64,000 bases of DNA from Bicyclus anynana (lineage: Eukaryota > Arthropoda > Insecta > Lepidoptera > Nymphalidae): NCBI RefSeq assembly GCF_947172395.1, contig NC_069104.1, positions 4,305,355 through 4,369,354 on the forward strand, read 5' to 3'. The position numbers and the translations under genes were made by a program. Of this stretch, positions 1-8,275 are shown in pieces. A model generated the notes under the pieces. That model ran no database searches, was not told where the DNA came from, and saw only the letters and a list, made by a program, of their open reading frames with translations. The first letter of the stretch is position 1; each line of letters opens with the position of its first letter.

Positions 1-340
1 TATGATTTCGAGTAAATAAAAATATGAAATAAAATACCTACTTAATAAATTGCGGTAACTTTTTAACACGAATATGCACGTATTGTAAAGATCGCCGTAT
101 TTCATTTTCAAAATAATGTGTTCTTCTTAAATTTAAAACAAATAGGTAAGTAAGTCTAATCATAAAAACTTCATAGTTTTGATGATCATACTAATCTAAC
201 TACTAATTTTATTACAATTAAATGAAGTCGTCATTACTTTGGCCACAACAAAGTGAAAATAATATTTTTTTTTCATTAGTGCCGCAGTCGAAAACCAAAT
301 ATTTCTATACAACTACATTCAAAGCCGTATGTCATCCTTA
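1..340. other. AT-rich sequence, nothing recognised
   Basis: No SINE, Helitron or LINE motif and no meaningful open frame was seen here. The stretch is A+T-rich with short homopolymer runs. Confidence 0.5.
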
Positions 341-430
341 TAAAGGCTTCCAATGAAAACCAGAGCTGCAGCTATCTGCAGCTTAATGCTCGGCGGGAGA
401 CCTTTATTTGGCCAGTGCGCTTCTGTTTTC
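341..430 (+). mobile_element. LINE-H 3' UTR fragment
   Basis: The block reads ttataaaggcttccaatg, then agctgcag, then gagacctttatttggccag. Its reverse complement matches 48152-48235 closely. The pattern (ggcttccactgaaaa, cagcgctgcag, tgctgag) also resembles the 3' UTR of the Jockey/CR1-like LINEs at 36160 and 39585 (ggctccacggaagaccagcg, tgctgagtggtgacc). I read it as a relic 3' UTR of a related LINE. No coding part remains. Confidence 0.5.
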
Positions 431-465
431 TTAGATATAATATAAAAGCTTACCTTACCTTAACT

Positions 466-892
466 TATCAGCCGCTAGACGTCCACTGCTGGACATAGGC
501 CCCTTGCATGGACCTCTAAGCACAACGATCTCGAGCCGCCAGCATCCAGCGGCTCCCTGCAACCCGCTTGATATCCTCGGTCCACCTAATGAGGGGTCGC
601 CCTGATAAAATCTTAGTTTTAAGTTTTACCTTTTGTAAAGCATAGTGTGATACGCGAGTTCGGTACCGGTTCCGTATAAAATGTGCCGCAGTACGCATGC
701 CCAGTCTATTGTTTTGCCGCACCAAATTCAGAACACAAGCCTCTCTACAAGCTCTCATGGGTCTACCAGCTCTTTTACGTCGTATTAGGTAGTAGGTAGG
801 TACAAATTCATGAGTATAAGTAAGTATCGCTTGATATCCTCGGTCCACCTAGTGGGGGGTCGCCCTGATAAAAGCTTAGTTTTAAGTTTTAC
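466..892 (-). mobile_element. RTE-like LINE 3' end, interrupted or duplicated
   Basis: On the minus strand 470-640 encodes RWTEDIKRVAGSRWMLAARD, the conserved tail of the lepidopteran RTE-type endonuclease/reverse transcriptase. The forward landmark is gccgctagacgtccactgctg. A block of about 65 bp (572-636, cgcttgatatcctcggtcc to gttttaagttttac) recurs at 829-892 with few changes, so about 190 bp of unrelated sequence (637-828) separates two copies of one segment. This could be a local duplication around an insertion. The long minus frame across 516-848 joins LINE and non-LINE sequence and is not a gene. Confidence 0.6.
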
Positions 893-944
893 TGACCAAA
901 AAAATTTATTTTTCTTTCTTTCTCCAAAAATACGAAAATCACCG

Positions 945-1065
945 GTTCAGTTAGGAAGCGTCCGATTCACTCGTGAGTGCATACGGTCACGCGTGGCGCC
1001 GTACACGCTCCAAGAGACTGGTGTCAGCTGAGAGCGGCGTGCATTGTCGGGTATCGTCTGCTGTA
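945..1065. other. GC-rich unidentified block
   Basis: This is a short G+C-rich island in an AT-rich context (gtcacgcgtggcgccgtaca and following), just upstream of a SINE1 copy. No coding or tRNA-like pattern was recognised. Confidence 0.3.
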
Positions 1066-1149
1066 AGCATAAAACACTACTTTTTATTAACCGACTTGGA
1101 AAGAGAGGATTGTAGGCAACCGTTTTTACCCGTTTTTAACCGTTTTTTG

Positions 1150-1345
1150 AGAGCCGTGATAGCCTAGTGGATATGACCTCTGCCTCTGACCGATTCCGGA
1201 GGGTGTGGGTTCGAATCCGGTCAGGGGCATGCACCTCCAACTTTTCAGTTGGAGGTGCATGCCCCGGTGAGAAGAGGAAGAGGTGCTTCAAAGGTAAAAG
1301 AAAACATTGCGAGGAAACCTGCATACTAGAGAAGTTTCTTAGTTC
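1150..1345 (+). mobile_element. SINE1 head with perfect internal hairpin
   Basis: This is a tRNA-derived SINE. The A-box region is tagcctagtggatatgacc and the B box is ggttcgaatcc near 1208. After the head, 1224-1241 is repeated exactly as its reverse complement at 1248-1265 with a 6-nt loop, a perfect 18-bp hairpin that normal SINE1 copies lack. The body resumes degenerate (gaggaaacctgcata near 1310) and stops near 1345. Confidence 0.85.
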
Positions 1346-1427
1346 TGGTAGGGATGTTTTTTACGACTTTATCGGTGTGCTAAATTACAGCTTTCTAGTA
1401 CTAATATTCTATGAGCTAAACCATCAA

Positions 1428-1639
1428 TGGTGGGAGGCTTCGGCCGTGGCTAGTTACCACCCTACCGGCAAAGACGTACCGCCAAGCGATTTAGCGTTCC
1501 GGTACGATGCCGTGTAGAAACCGAAAGGGGTGTGGATTTTCATCCTTCTCCTAAACAAGTTAGCCCGCTTCCGTCTTAGACTTCATCACTTACCATTAGG
1601 TGAGATTGTAGTCAAGGGTTAACTTGTAAAAAAAAAAAA
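1428..1639 (+). mobile_element. SINE2 3' two-thirds
   Basis: Runs from tgggaggcttcggccgtgg through the conserved gccaagcgatttagcgttcc and ccgaaaggggtgtgg to the tail caggtgagat-like segment and a poly(A) tract at 1628-1639. It is sense orientation and lacks the tRNA-like head. Confidence 0.85.
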
Positions 1640-1780
1640 CCATGACGTAACTTCAATGTTACTTCAACGTCACAACAATGGTGGGTCTACAAGGTTTCCT
1701 TGTTGACTTATCATCATCATGGAAAAATGCTATGCTTAGCCTGGAGACTTAATGAGTCGTGTATTTCCAATTTGTAAGTA

Positions 1781-1820
1781 TAGTGCCTACCCTACTTAGA
1801 AACCTTGTGCACGCCATTGA
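1781..1820. repeat. MITE-Q terminal fragment
   Basis: agtgcctaccctacttag followed by gtgcacgccattg. The same paired ends occur at 6540-6577, 10185-10326 and 45552-45693. Confidence 0.5.
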
Positions 1821-1830
1821 TTATCACCAG

Positions 1831-1925
1831 TAACAGCCGATGGTCATCCACTGTTGGACCTATTGCATGGACTTCCTACAGTCTCCAGCATCGAGAGGCT
1901 CTTTGCAACCTTCTCGATTTCAATC
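1831..1925 (-). mobile_element. RTE-like LINE 3' end, degenerate
   Basis: cagccgatggtcatccactg, tgcatggacttcc and the following block match the terminal RTE segment seen intact at 7253 and 51625, with many changes. Confidence 0.6.
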
Positions 1926-1978
1926 CATGTGGGGATTCGATGGCCCATGTTGACGGAAGCCTAAAACGGTTCTTTGTT

Positions 1979-2169
1979 ATCAACCTATATTCAACTCACT
2001 ACTAAGCACGAGTCTCCTCTCAGAATGAGAAAGGGTTAGGTCAATAATCCACCACGCTGGCCCAATGCGGATTGGCAGACTTCACACACGTAGAGAATTG
2101 AGAAAATTCTTAGGTTTCCTCGCGATGTTTTTCTTTCACCGTTTGAGACACGTAATATTTAATTTAGTT
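1979..2169 (-). mobile_element. SINE1 3' part, target of the palindromic element
   Basis: The reverse complement gives the SINE1 body from the gagccgaat-like tail through tgagaggagactcgt-like and cgcattgggccagcgtgg. It ends at atatttaatt, where the element at 2170-2448 is inserted. Confidence 0.8.
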
Positions 2170-2448
2170 ATATAATGATTTATTTATTTTGCTATCATCC
2201 GCGAAAATTCGGCGAACCCATGTGACAACGTCACCCAGGTCCGACAAAGTACTCTCTACGTACGTTTCACCCCGAAACCGGAGCATCCTCAGGAGATGTT
2301 GACTCTACAACGTGCAATTGCAAAGAATCTTTGCACTTTGGGTGACGTTGTCGCATGGGTACGCCGAATTTTCGCGGATGATAGCAAAATAAATAAATCA
2401 TTATATAATCATGATGAACTTCCGCAAAGTAACGCCTGCTTCTATCCA
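2170..2448 (-). mobile_element. Palindromic Penelope-like non-autonomous element
   Basis: A 279-bp insert flanked by a perfect 15-bp direct repeat atatttaatttagtt (2155-2169 and 2449-2463), the mark of one insertion event. The insert carries two inverted arms of about 65-70 bp (2170-2238 and 2339-2406, sharing ttgctatcatccgcgaaaat, then ggcg, then gacaacgtcaccca). They surround a centre with a hammerhead-like motif. A tail of about 40 bp (2407-2448) lies outside the right arm, so the element is not a simple TIR transposon. Hammerhead ribozymes with a very short helix III are known from Penelope-like retroelements. Assignment to that group is inference, as no coding part is present. Confidence 0.55.
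2250..2302 (-). ncRNA. Hammerhead-like ribozyme motif (type I, minimal helix III)
   Basis: Read on the minus strand from 2302 to 2250. The 5' strand of helix I ends in TCTC and is followed by CTGAGGA (2292-2286), which fits CUGANGA. A U and stem II follow (GCTCCG paired with CGGGGT, loop GTTT), then GAAAC (2268-2264). The 2-bp helix III is AC/GT with loop GTAC. The predicted cleavage site lies after GTA (complement of 2259-2257), followed by GAGA, which pairs with TCTC. The extra U after the CUGANGA core and one G-U pair at the base of stem II depart from the standard. Activity is not shown. Confidence 0.5.
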
Positions 2449-2463
2449 ATATTTAATTTAGTT

Positions 2464-2856
2464 GTTTATTTAGCCCATACTATATCCCTTACCATAAGAG
2501 CAATGGGCAGCTATTAACATTAATAGATTTATGTTGAATTATAAATTGACATATATTAATGATAATAATATGATAAGAGATAACTTCTTGCATTATGTAT
2601 GTCTTTAAATTTGTATATATTTAAAAAAATAAATTTATGTATCGTATAGTATCTTATATAATGTGATTAGTGATACATAAATTTGATTACAACAGATAAG
2701 GTGGACAATTTTAAAATTTTCCTCGATATAAACCTGCCTACTGATTCTATGGAAATCTTTTTTATATTTATTTGTATTTTATGACAAATGAGCCAATGGC
2801 AGCAAATTTACCCGATGTAGGTTAGAGGTACTGGTTTATTCTGTCACCTCTTATAG
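2464..2856. other. AT-rich sequence, nothing recognised
   Basis: Very A+T-rich with poly(A) and TA runs. No family member could be identified. Confidence 0.5.
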
Positions 2857-2950
2857 TTTATACGCGGTATCGTACCGGAACGCTAAATCGCTTGGCTGTA
2901 CGTCTTTGCTGGTATGGTGGTAATCTATCACGGCCGACGCCTACCAGACC
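2857..2950 (-). mobile_element. SINE2 internal fragment
   Basis: cggtatcgtaccggaacg, ctaaatcgcttggc and cggccgacgcctaccag match the SINE2 middle in reverse orientation. Both ends are missing. Confidence 0.75.
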
Positions 2951-3013
2951 AGACCATAAGACCAGAACATAAAATTCTAAATTGTCCAAATTGTAATAAA
3001 TTCCGTTTGAAAT

Positions 3014-3200
3014 CAAATATCAAACGGTGAATGAAAACATTGTGAGGAAACCTGCATACCAGAGAATTTTATTAATAATCTGCGTGTGTGAAGTCTGCCA
3101 ATTCGCATTGCTCCTGCGTGGTGGACTATTTGGCCTAACCCCTCTCATTCTGAGAGGAAACTCGAGATCAGCAGTGAGCCGAATATGGGTTGATAACGAA
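3014..3200 (+). mobile_element. SINE1 3' two-thirds
   Basis: Starts at aaatatcaaacggtga and contains gaggaaacctgcatacc, ctgcgtgtgtgaagtctgcc and agtgagccgaatatgggttg. The tRNA-like head is absent. Confidence 0.85.
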
Positions 3201-3204
3201 ATTG

Positions 3205-3270
3205 ACTAAGGCTGGGAATCGAACCCAGTACCTCTGTTAAATACCACAGCATTACCAACTGCCAACTGTC
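3205..3270 (-). mobile_element. tRNA-like SINE head, unassigned family
   Basis: The reverse complement holds a B-box-like gggttcgattcccagcc and an upstream A-box-like segment. It differs from SINE1-4. It is too diverged for a functional tRNA. Confidence 0.4.
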
Positions 3271-3409
3271 AAAAGTTGATGTTTCAAGTAAAAAGCTATT
3301 TAACAAGCCAAGCAATAGCTCCGAAATGTCTTGGATTCATTCCATTTCCTTAAAATTGTAGTGCCCATATTTCGTAATTAAGTTAAAGGTTTCTACTTGA
3401 ATATAGAAC

Positions 3410-3615
3410 TATAGTCAACGCCCCGTGGCTTCACCCGCGTAGATCCCGTTACCGTGAGTATACGGGTATAAACATAGCCTATATAGTATATAAACTATGA
3501 CACTTGCGAATAACATGGCTTGCTAGTGGTAAAAGAATTTTCAAAATCAGTTCAGTAGATTCAGAGACTTCCTCCTACAAAACGACAGACTTTCTCTCTT
3601 TATATTATTAGGTAT
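3410..3615 (-). mobile_element. HelC Helitron-type element
   Basis: The 3' region is ccgtggcttcacccgcgtag and the 5' end reads, in reverse, TATACCTAATAATATAAAGA. The interior tgacacttgcgaataac, then ttgctagtggtaaaag, matches copies at 26284 and 34966. Confidence 0.7.
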
Positions 3616-4029
3616 AGTACTTAAAGTTATGTATAAATATAACGTAGTATCAGTGTAAAATAATCTTGGAAACACAAGGCTTCAGATTTCGGGCCGTCTT
3701 GAGCGGTTATAATCAAAACAAGCGTCGATAAACTGCAATAAATAAGCGCATGTCGTATTGATAATAGCACTCCACATTAAATCTGCAATGCTGTAAACTC
3801 ACGGATATATATTGCGTTTCTAAACGCAATCATATAGAAACCGATAATAGATTTATTACACGATTTTTTTGCGGATATCAGATCGCTATAAAATTAGATA
3901 TTACGATATAAAAACAACGTTCTCACATGATGACATTTTGATAAACAGTCGTAAAAAAAATCTATAAAATTAAAGGGATAATGATTAACATTGAGATATT
4001 AGGCGCGGTTGTAATAAAAAAAACTGACT
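3616..4029. other. AT-rich sequence, nothing recognised
   Basis: No repeat family or open frame recognised. There are several poly(A) and poly(T) runs. Confidence 0.45.
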
Positions 4030-4100
4030 TGATGGTTCCGTGAAACCTATGCTATGGCTTCGGATCGTATCCTGGGTTTGAGTCCTGCATCGGGCTAGGA
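4030..4100 (+). mobile_element. tRNA-like fragment
   Basis: gatggttccgtgaaacc and gggtttgagtcctgcat resemble degenerate A and B boxes at tRNA spacing. No SINE body follows that I can identify. Confidence 0.3.
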
Positions 4101-4170
4101 AATTTTAAGCTTATATTTTTCAAAATAGTGGCAGCCTGAAGTAGAAGATAAGTAATTTTCCTAGTTTGTT

Positions 4171-4518
4171 TTAGTAGACGTCCGCTAAGAACGGATTTTG
4201 CAAGAGGGTTAGTTTAAGGTGGTCTAAGTGTCACCGCACAAAGGCCACTCACGACAGCCACAAACGCCGTCACAAGAAGCAAGAAGAGGCCACAAAAGGT
4301 CGACATTTGTGGTCGGTGGCTGCTACTTTGAGACTCTAACAGGTTTGAAAGCGAGCAGCGACGATTGTAGTGTGTGGCGGCCACTGGTGTCAACCGTATG
4401 CGGCGAGACCATATAAAATGTATGAAAACTATAGGAAATATGCCGGTAGCGGCGTTTTGTGGCCGGTGGCCCGTGTGCGGGAGCCCTAAGGGCGGACGAA
4501 ATCGAGGGCGTTCGCTAG
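4171..4518 (+). mobile_element. HelB Helitron-type 3' end, split by an insertion
   Basis: tagacgtccgctaagaacgg (4174 on) and ggacgaaatcgagggcgttc ending in CTAG (4515-4518) belong to one HelB 3' end. The two halves are separated by 4229-4482. The uninterrupted arrangement occurs at 9600-9653 and, in reverse, at 45797-45875. Confidence 0.7.
4229..4482. mobile_element. Non-autonomous TIR transposon, hAT-like
   Basis: A 254-bp G+C-rich insert. The left end (cgcacaaaggccac, then gccacaaacgccg) is mirrored at the right end by the inverted cgcacacgggccac and gccacaaaacgccg. It is flanked by ggtctaag (4221-4228) and gccctaag (4483-4490), 6 of 8 identical, as an aged 8-bp target-site duplication. 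Eight-base duplications are typical of hAT elements, but the ends lack the usual hAT CAG start, so the superfamily is open. The plus-strand frame inside is not a gene. Confidence 0.6.
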
Positions 4519-4543
4519 TTTTTAAATAGATTATCTTTTAAGA

Positions 4544-4733
4544 TCTATACTAATATTATAAAGCTGAAGAGTTTGTTTGAACGCGCTAATCTCAGGAACT
4601 ACTGGTCCGATTTGACAAATTCTTTCAGTGTTAAGTAGCCTATTTATCGAGGAAGGCTATAGGCTCTATATTATTTAGCCTATAACCTTCCTCGTATTCT
4701 TACGGGAACGGGAAATTGCATGGCGTCTACTAG
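4544..4733 (+). mobile_element. HelA Helitron-type element (Lep1-like), complete ends
   Basis: 5' TCTATACTAATATTATAAAG, interior gaacgcgctaatctcaggaa, 3' end CTAG at 4730-4733. The terminal hairpin is degenerate (gaaattgcatggcg) and an internal stretch aggctataggct is partly duplicated. Confidence 0.85.
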
Positions 4734-4971
4734 AGAATAATAATGATAGTTATGTACTTTCACGTCCAGTATATCATCCCGTATTTTCAACTGGAACATA
4801 TGTGACCATATCGGCCGTTATTCTTCGCAATAGGTGTTATTATTGAACTGTGCGGGCCGCGCATTCCCGGGGAAATGCCTAGCGGTTCACATTTTATTAT
4901 ATGGGATTGTTTTCCCACGTTTGTCGAGTCCCGGCATCCTTCTGGGTTACATTGGGTTAGGTAATTGTATC
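4734..4971. other. Unassigned spacer
   Basis: Moderately G+C-rich in the middle (tgtgcgggccgcgcattccc). No family or gene recognised. Confidence 0.4.
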
Positions 4972-5259
4972 AGAGCCGTGATAGCCCAGTGGATATGACT
5001 TCTGCCTTCAGTACGGAGGGTGTAGGTTCGAATCCGGTCCGGGGCATGCACCTCCAACTTTTCAGTTGTGTGCATTATAAGAAATTAAATATCATGTGTC
5101 TCAAGCAGTGAAGAACAATATCGTGAGGAAACCTGCATACCTGAGATTTTTTTAATTATTTTTGATTAATTAATTAAAATGTGTGAAGTCCGCCAATCCG
5201 CATTGGGCAAGCGTGGTAGACTATTGAGCCGAATATGAGTTGTCAATAATTATGATGAA
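4972..5259 (+). mobile_element. SINE1, near full length with internal deletion
   Basis: A box tagcccagtggatatgac, B box ggttcgaatccgg, body aaattaaatatcatgtgtct. The 3' part jumps from ggtagactattg straight to agccgaatatgagttg, so the cctctcattctgagagg block is deleted. Ends with tatgatga. Confidence 0.88.
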
Positions 5260-5394
5260 TTGTTTATGAATGGAGTTAGCTTATAGCCTGAGTGAGCCTG
5301 ACTAAGGCCATGGCCATACAGGTCATCTAGATCTGAGCCATATTTTTTTAATTTTGCATTTATATATGAAAATTAAAAAAAAACGTTGTCATGA

Positions 5395-5726
5395 GTTCCC
5401 CGTTGGTCCAGTTGTTAGCCTGTTTAGTTTCGGATCATGGAAACCTAAAGGGGTGTGGATTTTCATCTTCTCCCTTACAAGTTAGCCCGCTTCCATCTTA
5501 GATTGCGTTCTGGGGCAGCTGCGGGTTGAAGAATACAAACGTATAATTTTATACTTATTTAATAAGAAATTTTGCAAAATAATAATTATTACAAACTTAT
5601 ATTATAACTAACTATAACTGCATAATGAATCGCGATTGGAGATCGATCTGAATCTTAGATTGCATCATCACTTACCATCAGGTTCGATTGTAGTCACGGG
5701 ATAACTTGTAGAGAATAAAAAAAAAA
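5395..5726 (+). mobile_element. SINE2-type chimera with retro-insert
   Basis: A tRNA-like head unlike SINE2 (gttggtccagttgttagcc) runs into the SINE2 3' body at aaacctaaaggggtgtgg. The tail ends in poly(A) at 5717-5726. The SINE2 tail is interrupted at 5507-5651. Confidence 0.7.
5507..5651. mobile_element. 145-bp insert with 12-bp target-site duplication
   Basis: atcttagattgc occurs at 5495-5506 and again at 5652-5663, directly flanking this insert. Removing the insert leaves a normal SINE2 tail. The insert starts gttctggggcagctgcggg and ends gattggagatcgatctga. It has no clear poly(A) and matches no other family in the window. Confidence 0.65.
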
Positions 5727-5743
5727 GTAAGGAAGGTCATTAG

Positions 5744-5774
5744 TTTCCACGAGGTCGAAGTCACAGGCATCTAG
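5744..5774 (+). mobile_element. HelB 3' terminus remnant
   Basis: tttccacgaggtcgaagtca then ggcatCTAG keeps the HelB terminal pattern. Confidence 0.45.
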
Positions 5775-6078
5775 TATCTGTGGAACTATAAAATAAATTC
5801 ATAAAAATAGAAACCTTCGAAAGTCTAGGTTCTTGAGACTCATGAAACTTTGTATATAGGCTATTATTTTTTACGGCTTAGCCATTTTTTCATCACGTAG
5901 TATTTTAGATGATAAAACGCAAATAAAACTTGAGATTTCTCTTTTTTAACCTCATAACAGGCCATAAAGCGTGGCTTGTTTATTTTTATTAAAACAAACC
6001 ATAGATAATGTTATTGGGTGGGTTAAATTTTATATAAAACCTCATTCCTTGTACAAGGTTTGTTAAGTTTACGAGTAT
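5775..6078. other. AT-rich spacer
   Basis: No family recognised with confidence. Contains a tttttacggcttagccat segment of unknown origin. Confidence 0.4.
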
Positions 6079-6140
6079 TAGCCTCAATAGCTCCAGGGTT
6101 AAGGCACTGAAAGGTCGGGTTCGATCGTTGTTTGTTGGAC
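6079..6140 (+). mobile_element. SINE3 head fragment
   Basis: gcctcaatagctccagggtt and ggtcgggttcgatcg match the SINE3 A and B boxes. The body is missing and SINE1 follows directly. Confidence 0.65.
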
Positions 6141-6407
6141 TCATCATCATCATCAACCCATATTCGGCTCACTACTGAGCTCGAGGCTGTTCTCAGAATG
6201 AAGGGTTAGGCCAATAGTTCACCACGCAGACTTCACACACGTAAAGAATTGAGAACATTCTCAGGTATGCAGGTTTTCTCACGATGTTTTTCCTTCACCG
6301 TTTGAGACAAGTGATATTTTATTTCCTAAAATGCACATAACTGTTGAAGGAGCATGCCCCGGACCGGATTCGAACCTACACCCTCCGAATCGAAGGCAGA
6401 GGATTAA
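6141..6407 (-). mobile_element. SINE1, interrupted in its head by a Helitron
   Basis: The (tca)n tail at 6141 is followed by aacccatattcggctcac and continues to the reverse B box ggattcgaacctacacc. It stops at ggcagaggattaa, where the A-box part should follow, because the HelA element at 6408 begins there. Confidence 0.85.
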
Positions 6408-6652
6408 TCTATACTAATATTATAAAGAGTATACTTATAATAGAGAAATTTGTGAGGAATAGATATCTTGTATTAAACCGACCTCTTTGTTAATGCTTAT
6501 CCAGTGCACATTTTCTGACTTTGGTTAAATTGTGTTGTTAGTGCATACCCTGACCAACAGCCTTTTGCACGCCACTGATTTTAGACTATATTTATTCCCG
6601 TCTTCTCTCAAGAACAAGAACTACGCGGGTGAAACCGCGGGGCGTCCGCTAG
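6408..6652 (+). mobile_element. HelA/HelC Helitron-type element with nested MITE-Q
   Basis: 5' TCTATACTAATATTATAAAG at an A-T junction. 3' hairpin gcgggtgaaaccgcgg followed by CTAG (6649-6652) and T. The flanking A and T fit Helitron insertion. A 38-bp MITE-Q fragment sits inside at 6540-6577. Confidence 0.8.
6540..6577. repeat. MITE-Q fragment nested in a Helitron
   Basis: agtgcataccctgacc and ttgcacgccactg are the paired ends of MITE-Q (compare 10185 and 45552). Confidence 0.5.
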
Positions 6653-6910
6653 TAGCTAATAATTTCAATAAACGATGATGAACTTTAGTCATACAAAAAT
6701 TCGTGATCATATCCTGCGAAGTGCACCGCCGGTGTTCACTGTACCTACACTGTACAGTGGGATGCAAAAATAGAACACGAGTTATAGAATGCGGTACCGG
6801 ATCTATTGTTCGCAACCGATCGGTTAAAGTTCACGGCGGATGATACCGAAAGATTAGGAGGATAAGAATTTGAATGAACGATCGAATGACACTTAATTTT
6901 ATTATTCATC
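6653..6910. other. Unassigned spacer
   Basis: No family recognised. Holds the small palindrome cactgtacagtg near 6748, also present near 44576. Confidence 0.35.
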
Positions 6911-7236
6911 TTTTTTTTTATATTCTTAACAAGTTAGCCCTTAACTACAATGTCACCTGATGGTAAGTGATGATGCAGTCTAAGATGGAAGCGGGTTAAC
7001 TTGTTAGGAGGAGGATAAAAATCCACACCCTTTTCCGTTTCTACACGGCATCGTACCGGAACGCTAAATCGCTTGGCGGTACGTCTTTGCTGGTAGGATG
7101 GTAACTAGCCACGGCCGAAGCCTCCCACCAGCCAGACCTGGATCAATTAAGAAAATCTTAAACTGCCCAGCCGGGGATCGAACCCAGGACCTCGTTCTTG
7201 TAAATCCACCGCGCATACCACTGCGCCACGGAGGCC
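6911..7236 (-). mobile_element. SINE2, near full length
   Basis: Poly(T) start (the A-tail in reverse), tail aagttagccc and cacctgatggtaagtgatga, middle gccacggccgaagcctccca, head ending gcgccacggaggcc. Reverse B box ggggatcgaacccaggacc. One of the best complete copies in the window. Confidence 0.92.
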
Positions 7237-7251
7237 TTCAAATACTTTAAA

Positions 7252-7580
7252 CATCATCATTATCAGCCGATAGGCGTCCACTGCTGGACATATGAGATAT
7301 GACTCTTGCATGGACTTTCTACAACGGTCTCGAGCAGCCAGCATCCAGCGGCTCCCTGCAACCCGCTTGATATCCTCTGTCCACCTAGTGGAAGGTTGAC
7401 CAACACTGCGCTTTCCGGTGCGTGGTAGTCACCTTGGGATCCCAACGCCCATCGGTTCTTCGAGCTATGTCGCCTGCCCATTGCCACTTCAGCTTCGCGA
7501 TTGTCTGAGCTATGTCAGTGACTTTGGTTCGTCTGCGGATTTCCTCATTTGCAGAAAGAGAGTTTGGTGGGAGAATTGTA
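7252..7580 (-). mobile_element. RTE-like LINE, C-terminal coding end and 3' tail
   Basis: Minus-strand translation gives NEEIRRRTKVTDIAQTIAK then LKWQWAGDIARRTDGRWD, the conserved C-terminal region of lepidopteran RTE-type endonuclease/reverse transcriptases. The later part (VQQWTPIG) is in another frame. The element is 5'-truncated and frameshifted. The 3' end carries the (cat)n tail at 7252-7262. Confidence 0.8.
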
Positions 7581-7687
7581 AGAATCACATGTAGGTCTCG
7601 TTTTATTTTCATTTATTTACTGCATTTTAAAGTTTTATTGCAGTAAATACATTTTATTCAATAGAGCAAGAGTGTTTTATGTGATTA

Positions 7688-7890
7688 CTAGCTGACGCCG
7701 TGCGGTTTCACCCGCGTGGTTCCCGTTCCCGTAGGATTACGGGGATAATATATAGCCTATAGCCTTCCTCGATATATGGGCTATCTAACACTGAAAGAAT
7801 TTTTCATCTATTCACATATTCAGTAGTTCCTGAGATTAGCGCGTTCAATCAATCAAACAAACAAACAAACTCTTCAGCTTTATAATGTTA
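7688..7890 (-). mobile_element. HelA Helitron-type element
   Basis: In reverse: 3' CTAG at 7688-7691 with gacgccgtgcggtttcaccc, interior ctgagattagcgcgttcaat, a (caaa)n run, and 5' end aactcttcagctttataatg. The very 5' TCTATAC is eroded. Confidence 0.85.
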
Positions 7891-8114
7891 CATTTCGATT
7901 TTCTCGGTGGACTCTACTCGAAGTTCTGGTAAGGCTGCCTTTGCCTTACTAAAGCATTACATGACTTAGCTACTGACGGAACGCGACGGACAATGGAATT
8001 TGACCACTTTCGCCCTAATAAGGCAAACTATCTGATTATTACTGGAGGACTGAGTAAATGCAAAAAAAGCCATAATGTAAAACAAAAATAAAAGAGGAGA
8101 TTTGATTGTTTTTT

Positions 8115-8275
8115 ACAATTTAATATGTTCTTAAAGTATTGGACCGATTAAAAAAAAATCAATAACCATTATAATCCTAAATTATCTCTGATAAACTTAA
8201 GCTATATTTTATCCCTGTATTCCCACAGAAAATTGAACTACGAGAGTAAAACCTAGGACGTCTGCTACTTAAAAA
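8115..8275 (+). mobile_element. Strongly decayed HelA-type element
   Basis: tattggaccgattaaaaaaa, aagctatattttatccctg and gtattcccacag followed by acctaggacgtctgctact keep the order of HelA landmarks, but no exact terminus remains. Confidence 0.4.

Noticed and set aside
516..848. 110-residue minus-strand open frame
   Set aside because: It starts in the RTE 3' end, crosses an unrelated insert and re-enters RTE sequence. Only the RWTEDIKRVAG part is recognisable.
1167..1517. 116-residue plus-strand open frame
   Set aside because: It runs across a SINE1 head, its hairpin and a SINE2 body, so it is non-coding repeat sequence.
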